A DNA stretch of 64,000 nt from Cerrena zonata (taxonomy: Eukaryota > Basidiomycota > Agaricomycetes > Polyporales > Cerrenaceae). The position numbers were made by a program, and so were the translations under genes. A model generated the notes under the pieces. It had not been told where the DNA came from. It searched no databases and worked only from the letters and a program-made list of their open reading frames with translations. Position 1 is the stretch's first letter. Every line of letters begins with the position of its first letter. Positions 21,586-33,800 of this stretch are shown in pieces. The stretch covers positions 248,001 through 312,000 of the forward strand of contig JASBNA010000013.1 in the NCBI GenBank assembly GCA_038087015.1, written 5' to 3'.

Positions 21586-23733
21586 TTACCAGGCTTGGTT
21601 AGATTCGAATAATTCAACTCTCTTCTCGGTTGACAAGTTGTTGGCAATAGATTTACGTGTAGAATCTACCAAGTTGGCGTGAGCACAAGTAACAAAAGCG
21701 ATGCTGGAATTGGCCTGAGAGATTTCTGATTTTACTAAATCATCGACAAGTGGTCTACCTTCTCTGAATTCGATATGGTTCAAGTTTTGTTTCAACTGAA
21801 GGATGTGGTCGTTAGACAAGTCGTCGTCTTCGCTGGCGGAGGCATCTGATTTTTCGTTTTTAACTTCATCGATGTCATCGGCGTCGACTTCGCCGCCCCC
21901 GATTGGACCGGTTGCAAAACCCCCGATAGGGCCATCTAAACCAACGTGAGGTTGAGTAACATAGATTATGGTTTCAACGTTTAAGTTTTCCAAAGCTTTC
22001 AATTCATCATAGAACCACTCAATGGATTTATAATGACGAATGATCCAGTATAATTTAGTATGACTATTAGTTTTGGATAAATCACTGATTTCCGAATATA
22101 ATCCAGGAATACCATTACCACCAGCTAACAAGATGTTAGTATCGAATTTGCGGGTTGGTAATCTATTACCATAAGGACCTTCAATCATCACGTTGATCAT
22201 GGCTTTGTTATCGGGTTGATTACTCAAATATTGGTATAAACCGTGAGTCATGCCACCTTTAACCTTTAAGTAAAAAATAATGGTATTATCTTCCAGATGA
22301 GAATTAACAATTGTGAAAGGATGAGATTGCCAGAAACAAGTTGGCTTTAAGAAATGAATGAATGCATGACAACCAGGGAATGATTTCCAATGAGATGGTT
22401 TTGGAACAATAACTTTTAAAGTTTCATCGGCGATTAAAGTAACATTTGCCTTTTTAACCCCAAATGAAATTAAACGTAATATTCTAACAAAACGATCAAA
22501 AGCCCAGATTGCAACTGAAGCATAAGACCATTGAATATAACCTTGATCGGCACTACCAGCATGATGCCAAACACCAACAACAAAGAAAATAGCCATAATT
22601 ATATGAATTAATAAAAACAATTCATAATTTTTCTTACGGAAAACTAATAATGATTGGAAACACATAATACAAGCACAAATGGTGGCAACAAACCCCCATT
22701 GAACATAAGGTTTAGCATTACGGGTCTCATATTTCCCTAAACCTTTACCATTATAAGTCATTCCAACAGCATGAATAATGACTAAAATAGTACAAGCTCT
22801 ACTAATCCAACGATGTAACAAACTAAATCTTGAATAAGACCAACCACTAATCCATTGAAGGAAATTATTTCTACCGGCAAATAAAATCAATTCAGGCATA
22901 AGGAAAAGAGAAATAACCCCAGTACGATCAGCAAGTTTACGACCAACACCAGTACCACGATCAATCCAAAATAAATCTGGTTGAATAAAATTAATATGAA
23001 CAATTTGGAAAACTAAAGCCATAATTAACCAACCACAAATTAAAATGGTTTCCAATCTAGTTGGAGCAATCCATTGGAAAATTCTTAAGAAAGATTTATG
23101 TTCAAGATGTTTCGATCTACCAGTTGCCGGTAACGAAATGTACTTTCTGAAAAAATTTATAAACCCATAGTTTAAACTTTTAACAAAAGCAGGAGCAATG
23201 AAATAAAGAAGGTTGCAAAACCCAGCAACTAAAACAATGAAAAACCAATATCCAATTAAAGCAGTACCAAACCAAGTGGACCAATTATAATTATAAAACC
23301 GGTCAACGGCAGATCTATAACCAGCATCAACTTTTGCCTTTTTCAAACCAATTGGCTTGGTATAGATTTGGGTGGCATTGAAATCAGGATCAGCAGTGAA
23401 ATTGGAAACTAAGTAATCGGTGGCATTATCATAAGCCTGATTGAAATCTTTTTCAGTTAAACCAAAAGATGAACAATCTTTTAAAAAAGTTTCAATAGCT
23501 TTTGGATGAGGCGACAATTTCAAGCAATGAGCCATAGATCCTAAAGCTGGTTGATTTTCAACATTACAAAAAGCTTTTGCATCAGTTTCTTCGAAATATA
23601 AAACTTTTTTGAAAAGAGTTTTACAAGCAGTAACTGAAAGATCGGCTTTATGGTAAATAATTAAACCAGTTCCTTCCGATGCAATAACCGTTGATATTAA
23701 ACTAGCAACTGCTAAAAGATTCTTCACTAACAT
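21586..23733 (-). CDS. ferric/cupric reductase (FRE family)
   Basis: Plasma-membrane flavocytochrome b that reduces extracellular Fe3+/Cu2+ with cytosolic NADPH. The protein is 715 residues with an intact frame. A cleavable signal (MLVKNLLAVASLISTVIAS) and a Cys-containing extracellular region come first, then the ferric-reductase membrane domain with heme ligands at His307, His321, His377 and His390/391. The FAD motif HPFT (471-474) and NADPH motifs GPYG (about 519) and GGNGIPG (about 538) are present, followed by an acidic insert (about 615-640). The C-terminus ELFESNQAW is typical. Members of this family are numerous in CUG-clade yeasts, so I do not name the paralogue. Iron-limitation regulation is likely by family but not demonstrable here. 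Confidence 0.93.
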   Translation of the reverse strand: MLVKNLLAVASLISTVIASEGTGLIIYHKADLSVTACKTLFKKVLYFEETDAKAFCNVENQPALGSMAHCLKLSPHPKAIETFLKDCSSFGLTEKDFNQAYDNATDYLVSNFTADPDFNATQIYTKPIGLKKAKVDAGYRSAVDRFYNYNWSTWFGTALIGYWFFIVLVAGFCNLLYFIAPAFVKSLNYGFINFFRKYISLPATGRSKHLEHKSFLRIFQWIAPTRLETILICGWLIMALVFQIVHINFIQPDLFWIDRGTGVGRKLADRTGVISLFLMPELILFAGRNNFLQWISGWSYSRFSLLHRWISRACTILVIIHAVGMTYNGKGLGKYETRNAKPYVQWGFVATICACIMCFQSLLVFRKKNYELFLLIHIIMAIFFVVGVWHHAGSADQGYIQWSYASVAIWAFDRFVRILRLISFGVKKANVTLIADETLKVIVPKPSHWKSFPGCHAFIHFLKPTCFWQSHPFTIVNSHLEDNTIIFYLKVKGGMTHGLYQYLSNQPDNKAMINVMIEGPYGNRLPTRKFDTNILLAGGNGIPGLYSEISDLSKTNSHTKLYWIIRHYKSIEWFYDELKALENLNVETIIYVTQPHVGLDGPIGGFATGPIGGGEVDADDIDEVKNEKSDASASEDDDLSNDHILQLKQNLNHIEFREGRPLVDDLVKSEISQANSSIAFVTCAHANLVDSTRKSIANNLSTEKRVELFESNQAW

Positions 23734-24348
23734 CCTTGACTACAGAAAACCAATTCTTATAACCTACATTCCAAGGATAACCTCCGATATTTAAATATGG
23801 ATCAAACCATAGGGACAAAACAATCAAATTAAAACAAAAAAAAAAAAAAATTTTTTTTGCAAAAAAGAAAGGCAAGGCAAAGGCAGCATTACGAATGAAA
23901 TACTTGTAAGAAACAAATAATATTATTTTCCGGTTTTAATTACTTATTTACCTGTCAAAATGCCATATTTTTTCAGCAGTTGACAGGCTTGACGTTTTGT
24001 TCTGATTCTTGTCTGACACTGACTTACTTGTGGCAGCTTGTTCAGCTACGCTTTAACGTTTAAGCCTAGCTCAAACACCGATGGAATACCTGATAACAAG
24101 TAGAAAGCCTCTATAAAGAAGGTTGAAAATTTTTACGAATTGTTGGTCAATAATTTAGCAGCTGAACAGGGAGCATAACTGACAAGAAAAAGGCATCAAT
24201 TCTTAATCTAATTAATTAATAAACTAGGTAGTATTTCAGTTTGACTGGTGATGAAGGAGATATAAAACAATGCGCAGCTAATTAAATAAGGTTACAAACA
24301 AACAGCAAAATAATACCTGATAATTACTAATGATTGATCAGATATCTC

Positions 24349-24410
24349 ATATCCCATCTGATATCCCATCTGATATCCCATCTGATATCCCATCTGATAT
24401 CCCATCTGAT
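24349..24410. repeat. 12-bp tandem repeat (ATATCCCATCTG)n
   Basis: About five head-to-tail copies of ATATCCCATCTG, with degenerate flanking copies. Confidence 0.9.
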
Positions 24411-24849
24411 ATTCCGGATCACCTAATACGTTCATATACATTATATGTAGCCATATACATTTATATATACCTCCATCTATACACATCTACATCATATCTA
24501 TAAGCAGTCACCGGTGGTCAATTTTGAATGGCTCTTTGGCTATTGGCTAGAGTCTTTTGTGCTTGACTCGGTTGCGAGCACCTTGTTTGACAGTTTTGAC
24601 AGAACTGGTTCCGTAAATTAGCTAATTTACTTATTATTATCCATTTTGCCTTATGAAGAGGCCACCTTTTGTATCAGAAGTAGCCAATAAACCAGATGCC
24701 ATTGTCATTATTGATTGGGGGTACAAAAGGGCTAGAATTTGCATTGGTTACTTGTGAAACACCCCGACGCACTCCTTGAGATTATAAAGATAATCAGGAA
24801 GATTCATGCCGTTGCATTCTGGTGCACGGGTGGGGGAGTACGTCGAACT

Positions 24850-25010
24850 TCTTACTATATTAGTACTTCTTACTACTTCTTACTACTTCTTATATTACTT
24901 CTTACTACTTCTTACTACTTCTTATATTATTTCTTATTACTTCTTACTACTTCTTATATTATTTCTTATTACTTCTTACTACTCTTATACTACATCTTAT
25001 GTTATTCTTT
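24850..25010. repeat. TACTTCT-rich low-complexity repeat
   Basis: Repeats of ACTTCTTACT and TATTACTTCTTA variants. Translation in any frame gives Tyr/Leu/Ser-rich low complexity, so this is not a gene. Confidence 0.85.
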
Positions 25011-25078
25011 ATTAGTTTGACTTAATATTGGTTTATTGGTTGGCTACTTACTCATGCGTACACTGCTTATACGGCAGG

Positions 25079-25710
25079 CTAAGCTGCATACTGGTGATAA
25101 GCACGGACACTTTCTCTCTGACTGACCTTGTTGTACCAACGCCATAAGGCTTGGTAGTCCTGGGGGATTTCCATCAGCATCATTTTGGCAAGTACCATGC
25201 CTCCGATGCATGCAAGGTCTGCTTGGGTAAAGCGATCTCCGGCGATATAGTCATTGTTTTCTAAGAGATCGTTGATATATTTAGCTCCTTTTAAGCCCTT
25301 TTCCCTTTGGTATAACCCCCACTCTTTGTTTTGGTATTCTTCGGTGTCGGGTCCTAACCCTGGTGTTGCATGATGCAAAAAGTAACTTAATGGTTCTAAA
25401 AACTGTAATTCGACTCTTCGAGTCATCATCAAAATAGTGGCTTGTTCTAATGAGTCGTATCCACTCAAACTCCCGGGGTTGTGTCCCTGCTTATCAATAT
25501 AGTCAATTATGGACGTGGTTTCCATTAAGTAGGTGCCATTGCCAAACTCAAGCACCGGTAACGTGCAAGAATAATTGATTTTCTTAAACCTTGCTTATGT
25601 TCTCCCTTGAAGATATCAACAGTCTGGTACTCAACCTGTTCGTGTAACTTTTTCTCGTATAATGCTATATGTACCCGGCATGGATAGGGTCCAGCAGCAA
25701 AGTCATACAT
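25079..25710 (-). CDS. glutathione S-transferase-like protein (one frameshift)
   Basis: Cytosolic GST-type protein. The N-terminal thioredoxin-fold half starts MYDFAAGPYPCRVHIAL. The frame breaks in the T4 run at 25579-25582 (+ strand): one missing base gives RKSII-stop, and restoring it gives RKINYSC, then TLPVLEFGNG and ETTSIIDYI, the cis-Pro and Glu/Thr-Ser glutathione-site motifs of GSTs. The C-terminal helical half has GDRFTQADLACIGGM, the conserved N-capping/hydrophobic staple region. The corrected length is about 210 residues. Coding-like sequence continues upstream of the ATG without another ATG, so the true start is uncertain. The subfamily and substrate are unknown. Confidence 0.75.
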
Positions 25711-25887
25711 CTTGACTTTGTCATTGAAATCGGCTCTCTTCTCGTGGACACTTTGGAAATTGACATCTTGATGAAATCCTCGATCTTGATCAATTCAGAT
25801 TCTGGATTCCCCTTCTCTTTTATAACCACGGTCGGTTTTTGGTTTTGCCATCAATCGGTCTTTGGGGTGCGAAATCCGTCCGACTCA

Positions 25888-26481
25888 TTAACTCCCCAAA
25901 TCCATTTGCGATATCATCTCCTCCAATTCTTGTTGTTCCATTCTTAAATACTCCTCTAATTCTTCCTCTTCGAAGCTTGCTTTTTCTTCCGCAGCTCGTG
26001 TTTCCTGTCTTTCCTTCTCTAGTTCCTCCTCATCGTTGATCAATCGTTCCAAATCAATCTCAAACTTTCTCGCCTCTTCTTCATACTTCCTTTGGTAATC
26101 ATCCACGTCCTGTAAATCGCCAATCTTCTCTCGGTTCATCAGAAGCTTGTCGTCCCGGTGTCTCTCTCTGACCTCCCTCATCTTGTCGTGGCGGTTCTTT
26201 CGATTGTAAGTACCAATCACTCGACCATCTCGGTTTTGATGGTTCACATGATTGAAACTGCCCCTGGATATTCCTTTGTCTTGACTTCTTATGGGGGACG
26301 ACATGGGGTGGAATAAACGATTCGATCTTTGTTGTTGGCGTCTATGAAGGTCATCTATTACATTCACATCATTGTCCTGTTCTTCGTGATCAAATGACGA
26401 TTCATTCCCTCGTCTAATGGGTGAACTCAAGGGATATCTCATTTCCGTTTTTTGAGCACAACCTGACTCTATCAAGTTCAT
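25888..26481 (-). CDS. hypothetical acidic coiled-coil protein
   Basis: I do not recognise this gene. The product is 197 residues from the ATG at 26481. The N-terminal half is polar with two SSPIR motifs (about residues 19 and 61), possible proline-directed kinase sites, and a basic segment (RKNRHDKMREVRERHRDDK). The C-terminal third is a strongly acidic, Glu-rich predicted coiled coil (EELEKERQETRAAEEKASF) ending MEQQELEEMISQMDLGS. The orderly composition and uninterrupted frame argue for a real gene. It lies close to the GST (177 bases) and diverges from NAT4. A chromatin or cell-cycle adaptor would be a guess. Confidence 0.6.
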   Translation of the reverse strand: MNLIESGCAQKTEMRYPLSSPIRRGNESSFDHEEQDNDVNVIDDLHRRQQQRSNRLFHPMSSPIRSQDKGISRGSFNHVNHQNRDGRVIGTYNRKNRHDKMREVRERHRDDKLLMNREKIGDLQDVDDYQRKYEEEARKFEIDLERLINDEEELEKERQETRAAEEKASFEEEELEEYLRMEQQELEEMISQMDLGS

Positions 26482-26823
26482 CAATTGCTATTCGAAACTC
26501 TGCTATGGCTTACTCCTTGTCTCCTTCCACTATCCTTTGATGTGTCGTTCCTGTAAATGCTTTAGTTAATCAACTTGATGAACTAGTTCAAGTATATCAT
26601 CTTATTCTATGATCTTTTTTTTTTCTTTTCGATCTTTTGACGCGTTTTGCTGCTGTAAATCTTTTTTTTTTTTTTGACATATCGTCAGACTAAACGGGGT
26701 AAATCGATTCTTCATCACAGCATCGAATAGTCACTTCAATCGATAAAGTTCTCTATAAAAGGAACTCAATTGTATTAGCAGCAGTATAATAAATCATATT
26801 GACCTTATAACCCTCGGTAAATA
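26482..26823. other. divergent promoter region upstream of NAT4
   Basis: 342 bases with two T-tracts (26611-26622, 26659-26674). No gene seen. Confidence 0.5.
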
Positions 26824-27678
26824 ATGACCACGGCCGAACCGGAATCAAAGTCAGACGCTCTGTCTATCTTAAGTTTTGATGAAGATGATAACTATGTCAT
26901 GGAAATTATAGCTGAGAGTGTGGCTAAAATCGTGCCTTCAGTGTTCCCGGAAACAATTCAGTTGAATGGGAAGAAATCTTCTCAGTTCGAAGAATCTCAT
27001 GAGCTAGATCACGAATCGAAAGATCAAGACGAATCCAACGATAAGTCAATAGAAGCAGAAGAACAAGCACATAACAATAAAGATGCCAAAGAGATTGGTG
27101 CTACTTCGAAAGATCTAGATGCAACAGTATCAATTTTCCCGGTTCACGAAATGGACGATGATGTTTTTGAACAAATTTTGGATTTGGTTGACTTAAATCT
27201 TGGTTCTTATTATCAGAAACGGTTGGGTAAAAACTGGAAAGACGAAAAAAGAGATGAAATGGAAGAATCTGGCTTGGTTTACGTGATATATACCGATGCC
27301 TTGACGAAAAACATAGTTGCATTTACTTCGGTTAAATTGGTCGCAGAACTAGCTGCAAAAGTTCTTTACTTGTACGAAATTCAAATATCTTCTCAATACC
27401 AGTCAATTGGGGTTGGATCAAAACTAATTTCGTCATTCCATAAACTTGCAACAAAACTTAATGACTTAGTTGGAGATGCAAAGTACAAATATTCGACTCA
27501 TTTTAGTAATGAAGGTACCAGTCTAACGGTTTTCAGTGATAATGATCGAGCATTAAATTGGTATTTTAACCTTGGTTATACGTTCACCGATGATTCACCA
27601 AGGGACAAATTGCTAAGAAATGAAAAAGTGGTTAAACCTTCTTTCTACTTATTAACTAGACCCTTGGAGCAAAAATGA
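26824..27678 (+). CDS. NAT4: histone N-alpha-acetyltransferase NatD (Nat4/Naa40)
   Basis: GNAT enzyme that acetylates the N-terminal Ser of histones H4 and H2A. The protein is 284 residues. The first 95 or so are an acidic, disordered extension. The GNAT core follows, with the NatD-type segment YYQKRLGKNWKDEKRDEM (about 131-148), the beta4/acetyl-CoA region KVLYLYEIQISSQYQSIGVG (Q/RxxGxG-like) and the late motif FSDNDRALNWYFNLGYTF. This combination is characteristic of Naa40/Nat4 and not of Naa10/20/50. The frame is intact. The N-terminal extension looks longer than in the orthologues I know. Confidence 0.85.
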   Translation: MTTAEPESKSDALSILSFDEDDNYVMEIIAESVAKIVPSVFPETIQLNGKKSSQFEESHELDHESKDQDESNDKSIEAEEQAHNNKDAKEIGATSKDLDATVSIFPVHEMDDDVFEQILDLVDLNLGSYYQKRLGKNWKDEKRDEMEESGLVYVIYTDALTKNIVAFTSVKLVAELAAKVLYLYEIQISSQYQSIGVGSKLISSFHKLATKLNDLVGDAKYKYSTHFSNEGTSLTVFSDNDRALNWYFNLGYTFTDDSPRDKLLRNEKVVKPSFYLLTRPLEQK

Positions 27679-27820
27679 TGACCTACATATTTATGTTAAA
27701 CTAATATAGATGTTTTATTACTATGAATACAAGATGCAATTTTATGTTTTTATAATAAATGAATTTGTGTTTGTTTTTTTTTAAGTTTTATGTTCATTTA
27801 AATGTGAAAATCAGTCAATA

Positions 27821-30800
27821 TTATTGTTCTAAAACGTTAACATAACCACGACGGCCACCTCTCTTAGTCTTACGGCTTGTAGCAACACTGCTTCCGGATC
27901 CATTACCAAGCGATAATAAGTCATCCAACCCTGCAGTAGCCAAATTAGGTACATTGGCCTTTGGCTTTGGTGGAGGAGCATCCAGTTGTGGCCCTGCTGA
28001 AGCAGCTGGTGGTTGACCGCCCATTGCACGTCCAATCGGTGGCCCCGATGGTGCTCCTACCGGTGCTCCCGCTGGCGGTCCAGATGGTGGTCCAGATGGC
28101 GGTCCAGATGGCGGTCCAGATGGTGGTCCAGATGGCACAGAACTTCCTCTTGAGGTTGGACCAGGTGGAACTGCCTTTTTCTTTGGTGGAGGTGGTGGTG
28201 CAGCTGGAGCCAACTGTTCTTCAATTGGTCTCGTAGTATCAATGTATCTGCCTAATTTTTCGTCATACTTGAATTTGTTCTTTTCTCCTAATTTAGCCCT
28301 AATAGGTTTGTTTTCATCTTTTTTATTTAACCATGGAAACCAACTACCTCCTCCACTAGATGCTGTAGCCCTATCTCTTGCAGCCGCACTGGCCAGTTGT
28401 CTGGCTCTATCTGCTTCAATTCTTACCACTCTGGCTTCCTCTTCTCTCTTCTGTCTTTCTGCTCTCGCAGAAGCATCATCTTCTTCATCTTCATCGTCTT
28501 CTGGTACAGGGACATAATCTCTAACAGTGTCATCTTGGACTTCATATTGTTGATACAATGCAGATTGTTGAGACTGTGAAAGTCTTGACGAATATAATCC
28601 ACCAGGACCACCAATAACCGAATTGGCTCTTGTTGTCAACTCAGGTGAACCTGGAATTGGAAAGTCGTCGAACCCTTGATTAAGGCCAAATCCAGATGGT
28701 CTTCTTTCTCCTTGATAGGGATTGAATAAGGCTTCCCTTCCTGGTTGTCCAGGTGAGACAGCAGTATTCAATAATAAAGAAGATCTGGCCCGTGGTGTCT
28801 GTATTGGAACGGGTTCAGACTCAGTTGTCACATTTCCTTCCGTCTCAAAACTTTCATCCACATTAGTGTTTCCAGTATTTTCACTGATAGAAGTTGGAGG
28901 CTCAAACCTTGAGGCACCAGAAAAGTTGCCACTTTGAGGAATATTTGGTGCATGGTGATCTGAATTTTCTTCTGGTCGAATTTGATTAGAAAGAGCAGCA
29001 GCTTCACCACCGTTTTGTTGTGTGTTCATAGCAGACGGTGGAGTCAATGTACTGGAAGCATCTCCCTGGCCGTCATTATTAACCGAAGGTTTCTCGTCCT
29101 TCTGTTTGTACCCGAATAAAGTCACCATACGAAACATTATCAACCGGCCCAGTATATAAACTGTTGTTAGAGCTTCCTGCGCTATATTTACTAGCTCCCT
29201 TAGTTGAAGAACTATACCTACTTGGTCTTGTCTGTCTATTTGCACCACCTGGTGCATATGGATTAACTTTAGCTTTCGAGCTTCTTAAAGCCGGACCTCG
29301 TGGAGGGGGTGGAGCAGCCTTGGAAGGCTGTATAGAGGTACTGGACATCTCTTCTTTATTCACTGATTCTGCCAACCTTGCATCAGGGGCTCTAGTTGAC
29401 AGTTCTTGAGGATCTTGTTCCGATACAAGTTCCTGGGAAGGTTCTTGTGGTTGCAGAATACGTTGTGGTACTGAAGTCATTTGTGGCACACTTGCTTCTG
29501 TTCTTGAACCACTTTCAGATTCTGTATAGAGTTCTTCGTTTGTTTGAGCTAGCGGAGCCTGTTCATATGGTGCAGGAATTTCGTGAGCTTCAACTTTCTT
29601 TTCATCCAATGTGAAGTCATTCAAATTGTTCTTAGAATTGCTGAATTGCAGAGCTTCCTTTTCAGGAGATTCTTTGATTGTCTCGGGGATGTGCTCTGGC
29701 TCCTTCTTTTCCTCCAGAGCAAAATCATGGAAACCTCCTCCCAACTTTTTGGGAGTTGATTTGAAATCCAGAGGATAATCCAAACTGATGTCACTTTGGT
29801 CTGAGAGATTTCTTTGGTGTTGATGAATGTGCTGACTGGATCCATCATTCTGAATGTCACCAGACACAATACTACCGATTGAAGGGCGTTTTTGGGAGCC
29901 AGAAGGCCCTGTAACTGCAACAGGAGGTGGTATAGTTCCAGGTGTTGGCTGAATACTTATATGAGAAGCAATTGACAGAGTCGACGACTGGGCTGCTTTG
30001 TTAGAATACGGATAGCTTCGTGCGGAACCAAGATTTGACTTCTGTGCAACTGGAGAATACTTAGATTGAGCCTTTTTAGGTGGTAATAATCCGTCATTAG
30101 TTGAATCATTCAATTGCAAACTATGTGTTGATGCATTGGATGGTTGGTAGCGTGAATTACCTGGTGATGCAAGGGTAGATGAAATTGGTGGAGGAGGTGC
30201 TGGAGTTTGTTGAAGATTAGCCAAAGGAGACTGTTGGTGCTGCTCAGAGCGCTGAATTGCCGGTACTGTCTGTTTGGTATAAACGTTTCCAGATGGTGAC
30301 GGTGAGTACTTAGAAACAGACGCATTCGAAGGGTTAGAAATAATTGGAGGGCGGGACAGCCCTAACAAGCCCCCATAAATCATATCTGTAGAGGAAGATG
30401 GTGCTGAACCAGAAGCAAGTCCATCTCTAAAATCATTTACCACACGAGGTGATGTTTGAGGTATTGCTGTTACATCGATAGTAGATGCAGTCCTTGAGAC
30501 TGATGGACTGAACTTACTAAATGGACCACTTTCATTGCTTTTCGCCTTAGGCTCATCTCCACCTATAAACTTATCAAGTTGGCCCCAAAATTTGTTCAAG
30601 TTTACTCTGCTAATCTTATTGTCAAACCACCCACCATCTGGGGTATTTGATTCTGAGATTCTCATTAGTAAAGTCTGAAATTCATGAAACGCAGAAGGTC
30701 CAAAGAAATTTGTTTTACCCATAGATTTAAGGTTGGCACCAATAGCATCACAGTATTTTTGAGACTCGTTAAACAAACCGTAGTCAGCTAATAACTGTGC

Positions 30801-33800
30801 ATGTCTGAGTTTGAGGATTAATAAATGAGGAAAGCCAGCTGCTGGTACAGAAGCATTAGGAGCGGATTTTAAGGAATATTCATAAATTTCGCTGTATAAT
30901 GAAGTCAGAGTCTGTGAGCCAACAAAAGTGAAAGCCTTACCATTATTCATGGGAATGCTAGACATTGGAAATCCTGCTAGCATGTAGCACACTTCACTGG
31001 CACTGAAATTTTCAATAGAAGACAAGTAGTTACCAAATTCCGATAAAAATTCCAAGCATCTTGATGAACCATTGATATACACCGCAGCGATGATATCCCT
31101 GTAATTCAATGATGCCCAATCGCCTTCTGAAGGGACATTTCTAAAATCTTCAATAACGCTTTTTGAGTTACCAGCGAATACTTTTAACAAGATTGGTATC
31201 AAATGCAAAACCTTATTGGGTGACTTTTGAAATGGGAAAAGATTTCTTGCATAATCAGAAGCAGTCTTAGCGAATTTTCTCGGATCCAATAAAACTAGAA
31301 ATAATTAATGATAATGACCAGTCACCCCTTGACAAAGCAAAGTTCAATGCTGTCTCCGTATTTCCTGACTGTAATAATCCCCATACAGTATTTACCCCAG
31401 AATTGTCGAGTCTGTAAGCATTAGCCTGTAATATTCAATGAGTGACCGAAGTTATTATCTGCTGGTTGATTATAATCTACAGGTGGGATTGATAGCACCA
31501 CAAACTGACTTGACGAATTCAGGAGAGTGGATATCGCCATCATACTTGATTAAGGACAATAAGACTTCGTTTAACAACAACTCATCTGTTCCAAAGGAGT
31601 TTCCCTTTGTTTTTAATAACTTCAATATTGGTCTCAATCCATTTTTCAATGTCTTTCTTTTTGGACTTACTCTTGCTCAATGGGCCAGGGAAAGTAGAGA
31701 AAAAGTCTTTATTGGGTAAAGCTTCCGAAACTGCTTTAACTTGCAAAGAGCCAACACTATGATCAAATGCATTACTTGGAGTGCTTGGCACTAGATAAAC
31801 AATGTTTTGAGAAGGTCCCCAATTGAAAATTGGAAATTGTCTACGCAAAAGGGCATTAGGATCGGTAACCTTTGGTGCAGGTGGAGGGGATTGCTTATGA
31901 TAAATGTTTGACTTTGGATTGGAGACACCACGAGATCTATTGATCGGATGTATTACCCCTGCATGATTGGTCGAAGCAGGAGGAATGTTTGGGCTAAACA
32001 GCCTTGGTGGAAACCCTTGCACTGGGGGAGGAACTGAACCCTGTAATCCAGGTTGAGGTTGGCCCTCAGGAATGAGCGGAGCATACGGATTGATTTCTTT
32101 TCCTTTTCCACCCACCTAAAGAGCTAGCTCTCGAATGCCCACGTCTATGGCTATTTGGAGCATAAGGTCCAACATTGGGAACATATGGACTGGTAGCGGA
32201 GCCCTTATTTTGAGATCTTGGTACATTTGTATTCAAAGTAGGTTTATTTGGTTGCACCGAAGGAAATGTTTGCGATTGCGACTGGTTTTGGACATTAGGA
32301 AAACCAAAGTTATTTCTAGAATGCGCTTGACCAGCAGCAGAAGGTACAACGGCGGGAGGATTGGCAGAAGGGGGAACCATACTTGTTTGGCCCATAGACG
32401 GAGATCCAAACTGAGTTTGGCCTGCAGGAGGCGGGGCCATACCTGGTTGTCCCATTGGTGGAGGAATTGTACTTGGTTGTCCCATTGGTGGAGGAATTGT
32501 ACCTGGTTGTCCCATTGGTGGAGGAATTGTACCTGGTTGTCCCATTGGTGGGGGAATTGTACCTGGTTGTCCCATTGGTTGTCCCATTGGTGGAGGAGGC
32601 AATCCACCAGCTGGGGGAACACTACCAATAGGTTGATTGGGAGGAAGGACAGAACCATGTACCTGATTAGGAGCTTGTGGGGGAGGACCCAATTTTGCGT
32701 ATGGATTTACAGGTGACTTAACCTTTGCACTTAATTGAGGTTTTACTAGACCTGGAGAAGCATTTGAAACTGGTGTTGCAGTTTTAACAGGAGCAGCTGC
32801 TCGAGCTGGCCTAGCGCCTGCCTTTGGTAATTGCACTGGCAACTCCTCGAAAAAAGCCTTAGGCTTAGACGAAGGATGAGAAGATGTTGACGAAGATCTC
32901 AGGCTATTTCCAGGTCTAGCTGGTGGTGGCATAACAGGAGAGGAATGGTTTGAAGAAATTCCTTGTTTAGGCGGAGGAAGAGAATGACTGGACGAGCTAG
33001 CTGAAGGAGCGTATTTGTTTTCATGCCTTGGAGCAGGCTTGATTTTCTGAGTGATTAGAGAATCAGGGAAATCATAAGCATCATTTTTCTTTTTGGATGC
33101 TTCCAAATTCCTAACAAATTGTTGAGAATCGCTTGCTTTTGGAGGTAATTTTTGGCCAGAAGGAACAGAAGGCTTATGAGGAACATACGAATGATGAGGA
33201 CCTTTCTTTGGTTGGTAAGAGGTATGTTTAGGAAGTTGTTCTTTTTGAGATACGCTTGATTTTGAACTTGCAGCTGTCAGAGCCAATTGATCTTCATCTA
33301 ATAAGAGATCATCATCTAATAGAAAATCAAGAGAAGGTTTATCTTTAGAGCCACTCAAAGTTTTATCGAACTTTCTAGTTTCATCTTTTATGAGACCATT
33401 GCTATCGGTTCGAGAAATATCTTTTGAAGATTTGATGGTAAACTCATCATTACTGTCAAACAAGTCATTTATACTTTTATCATTGGTGAGGCTCTCTTTT
33501 TGTTCAAGGTCTTTATTATCAGTATCAAAATGCTCATTATCCGATTTAGATGCACCCTTAGAGAAGAAAACGTCATCATTATCGTCAGCAAATAAAGCAT
33601 CCAATTTTTCTTCTGTAAGGTCCCCCTTACGTTCATGGCTTTGGGATTCATCTATAGCTTCATGTGATTGACCTTGCTCCCATGGTAGTTTATTTTCAGA
33701 TTCTTGGGCAGATTTTGGTTTTTGCTGGTTATCTTCACCTTCATCCCAAGGCAACTTTACATCTTCACTTTGCTCAAATCCAAGTTCTTGTTTATTTTCT

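Larger units (their letters stand above)
23734..25078. other. intergenic region with simple repeats
   Basis: 1.34 kb between the ferric reductase start and the GST 3' end. It carries two simple repeats (24349-24410, 24850-25010) and A/T tracts near 23840-23860. No gene seen. Confidence 0.65.

Noticed and set aside
24739..25020. 93-codon plus frame rich in Tyr/Leu/Ser
   Set aside because: It is entirely the ACTTCTTACT simple repeat.
32135..32716. 193-codon plus frame with SHWWRNCTW repeats
   Set aside because: It is antisense to the Sec16 GQPGTIPPPM repeats. Its regularity follows from the sense-strand repeat.
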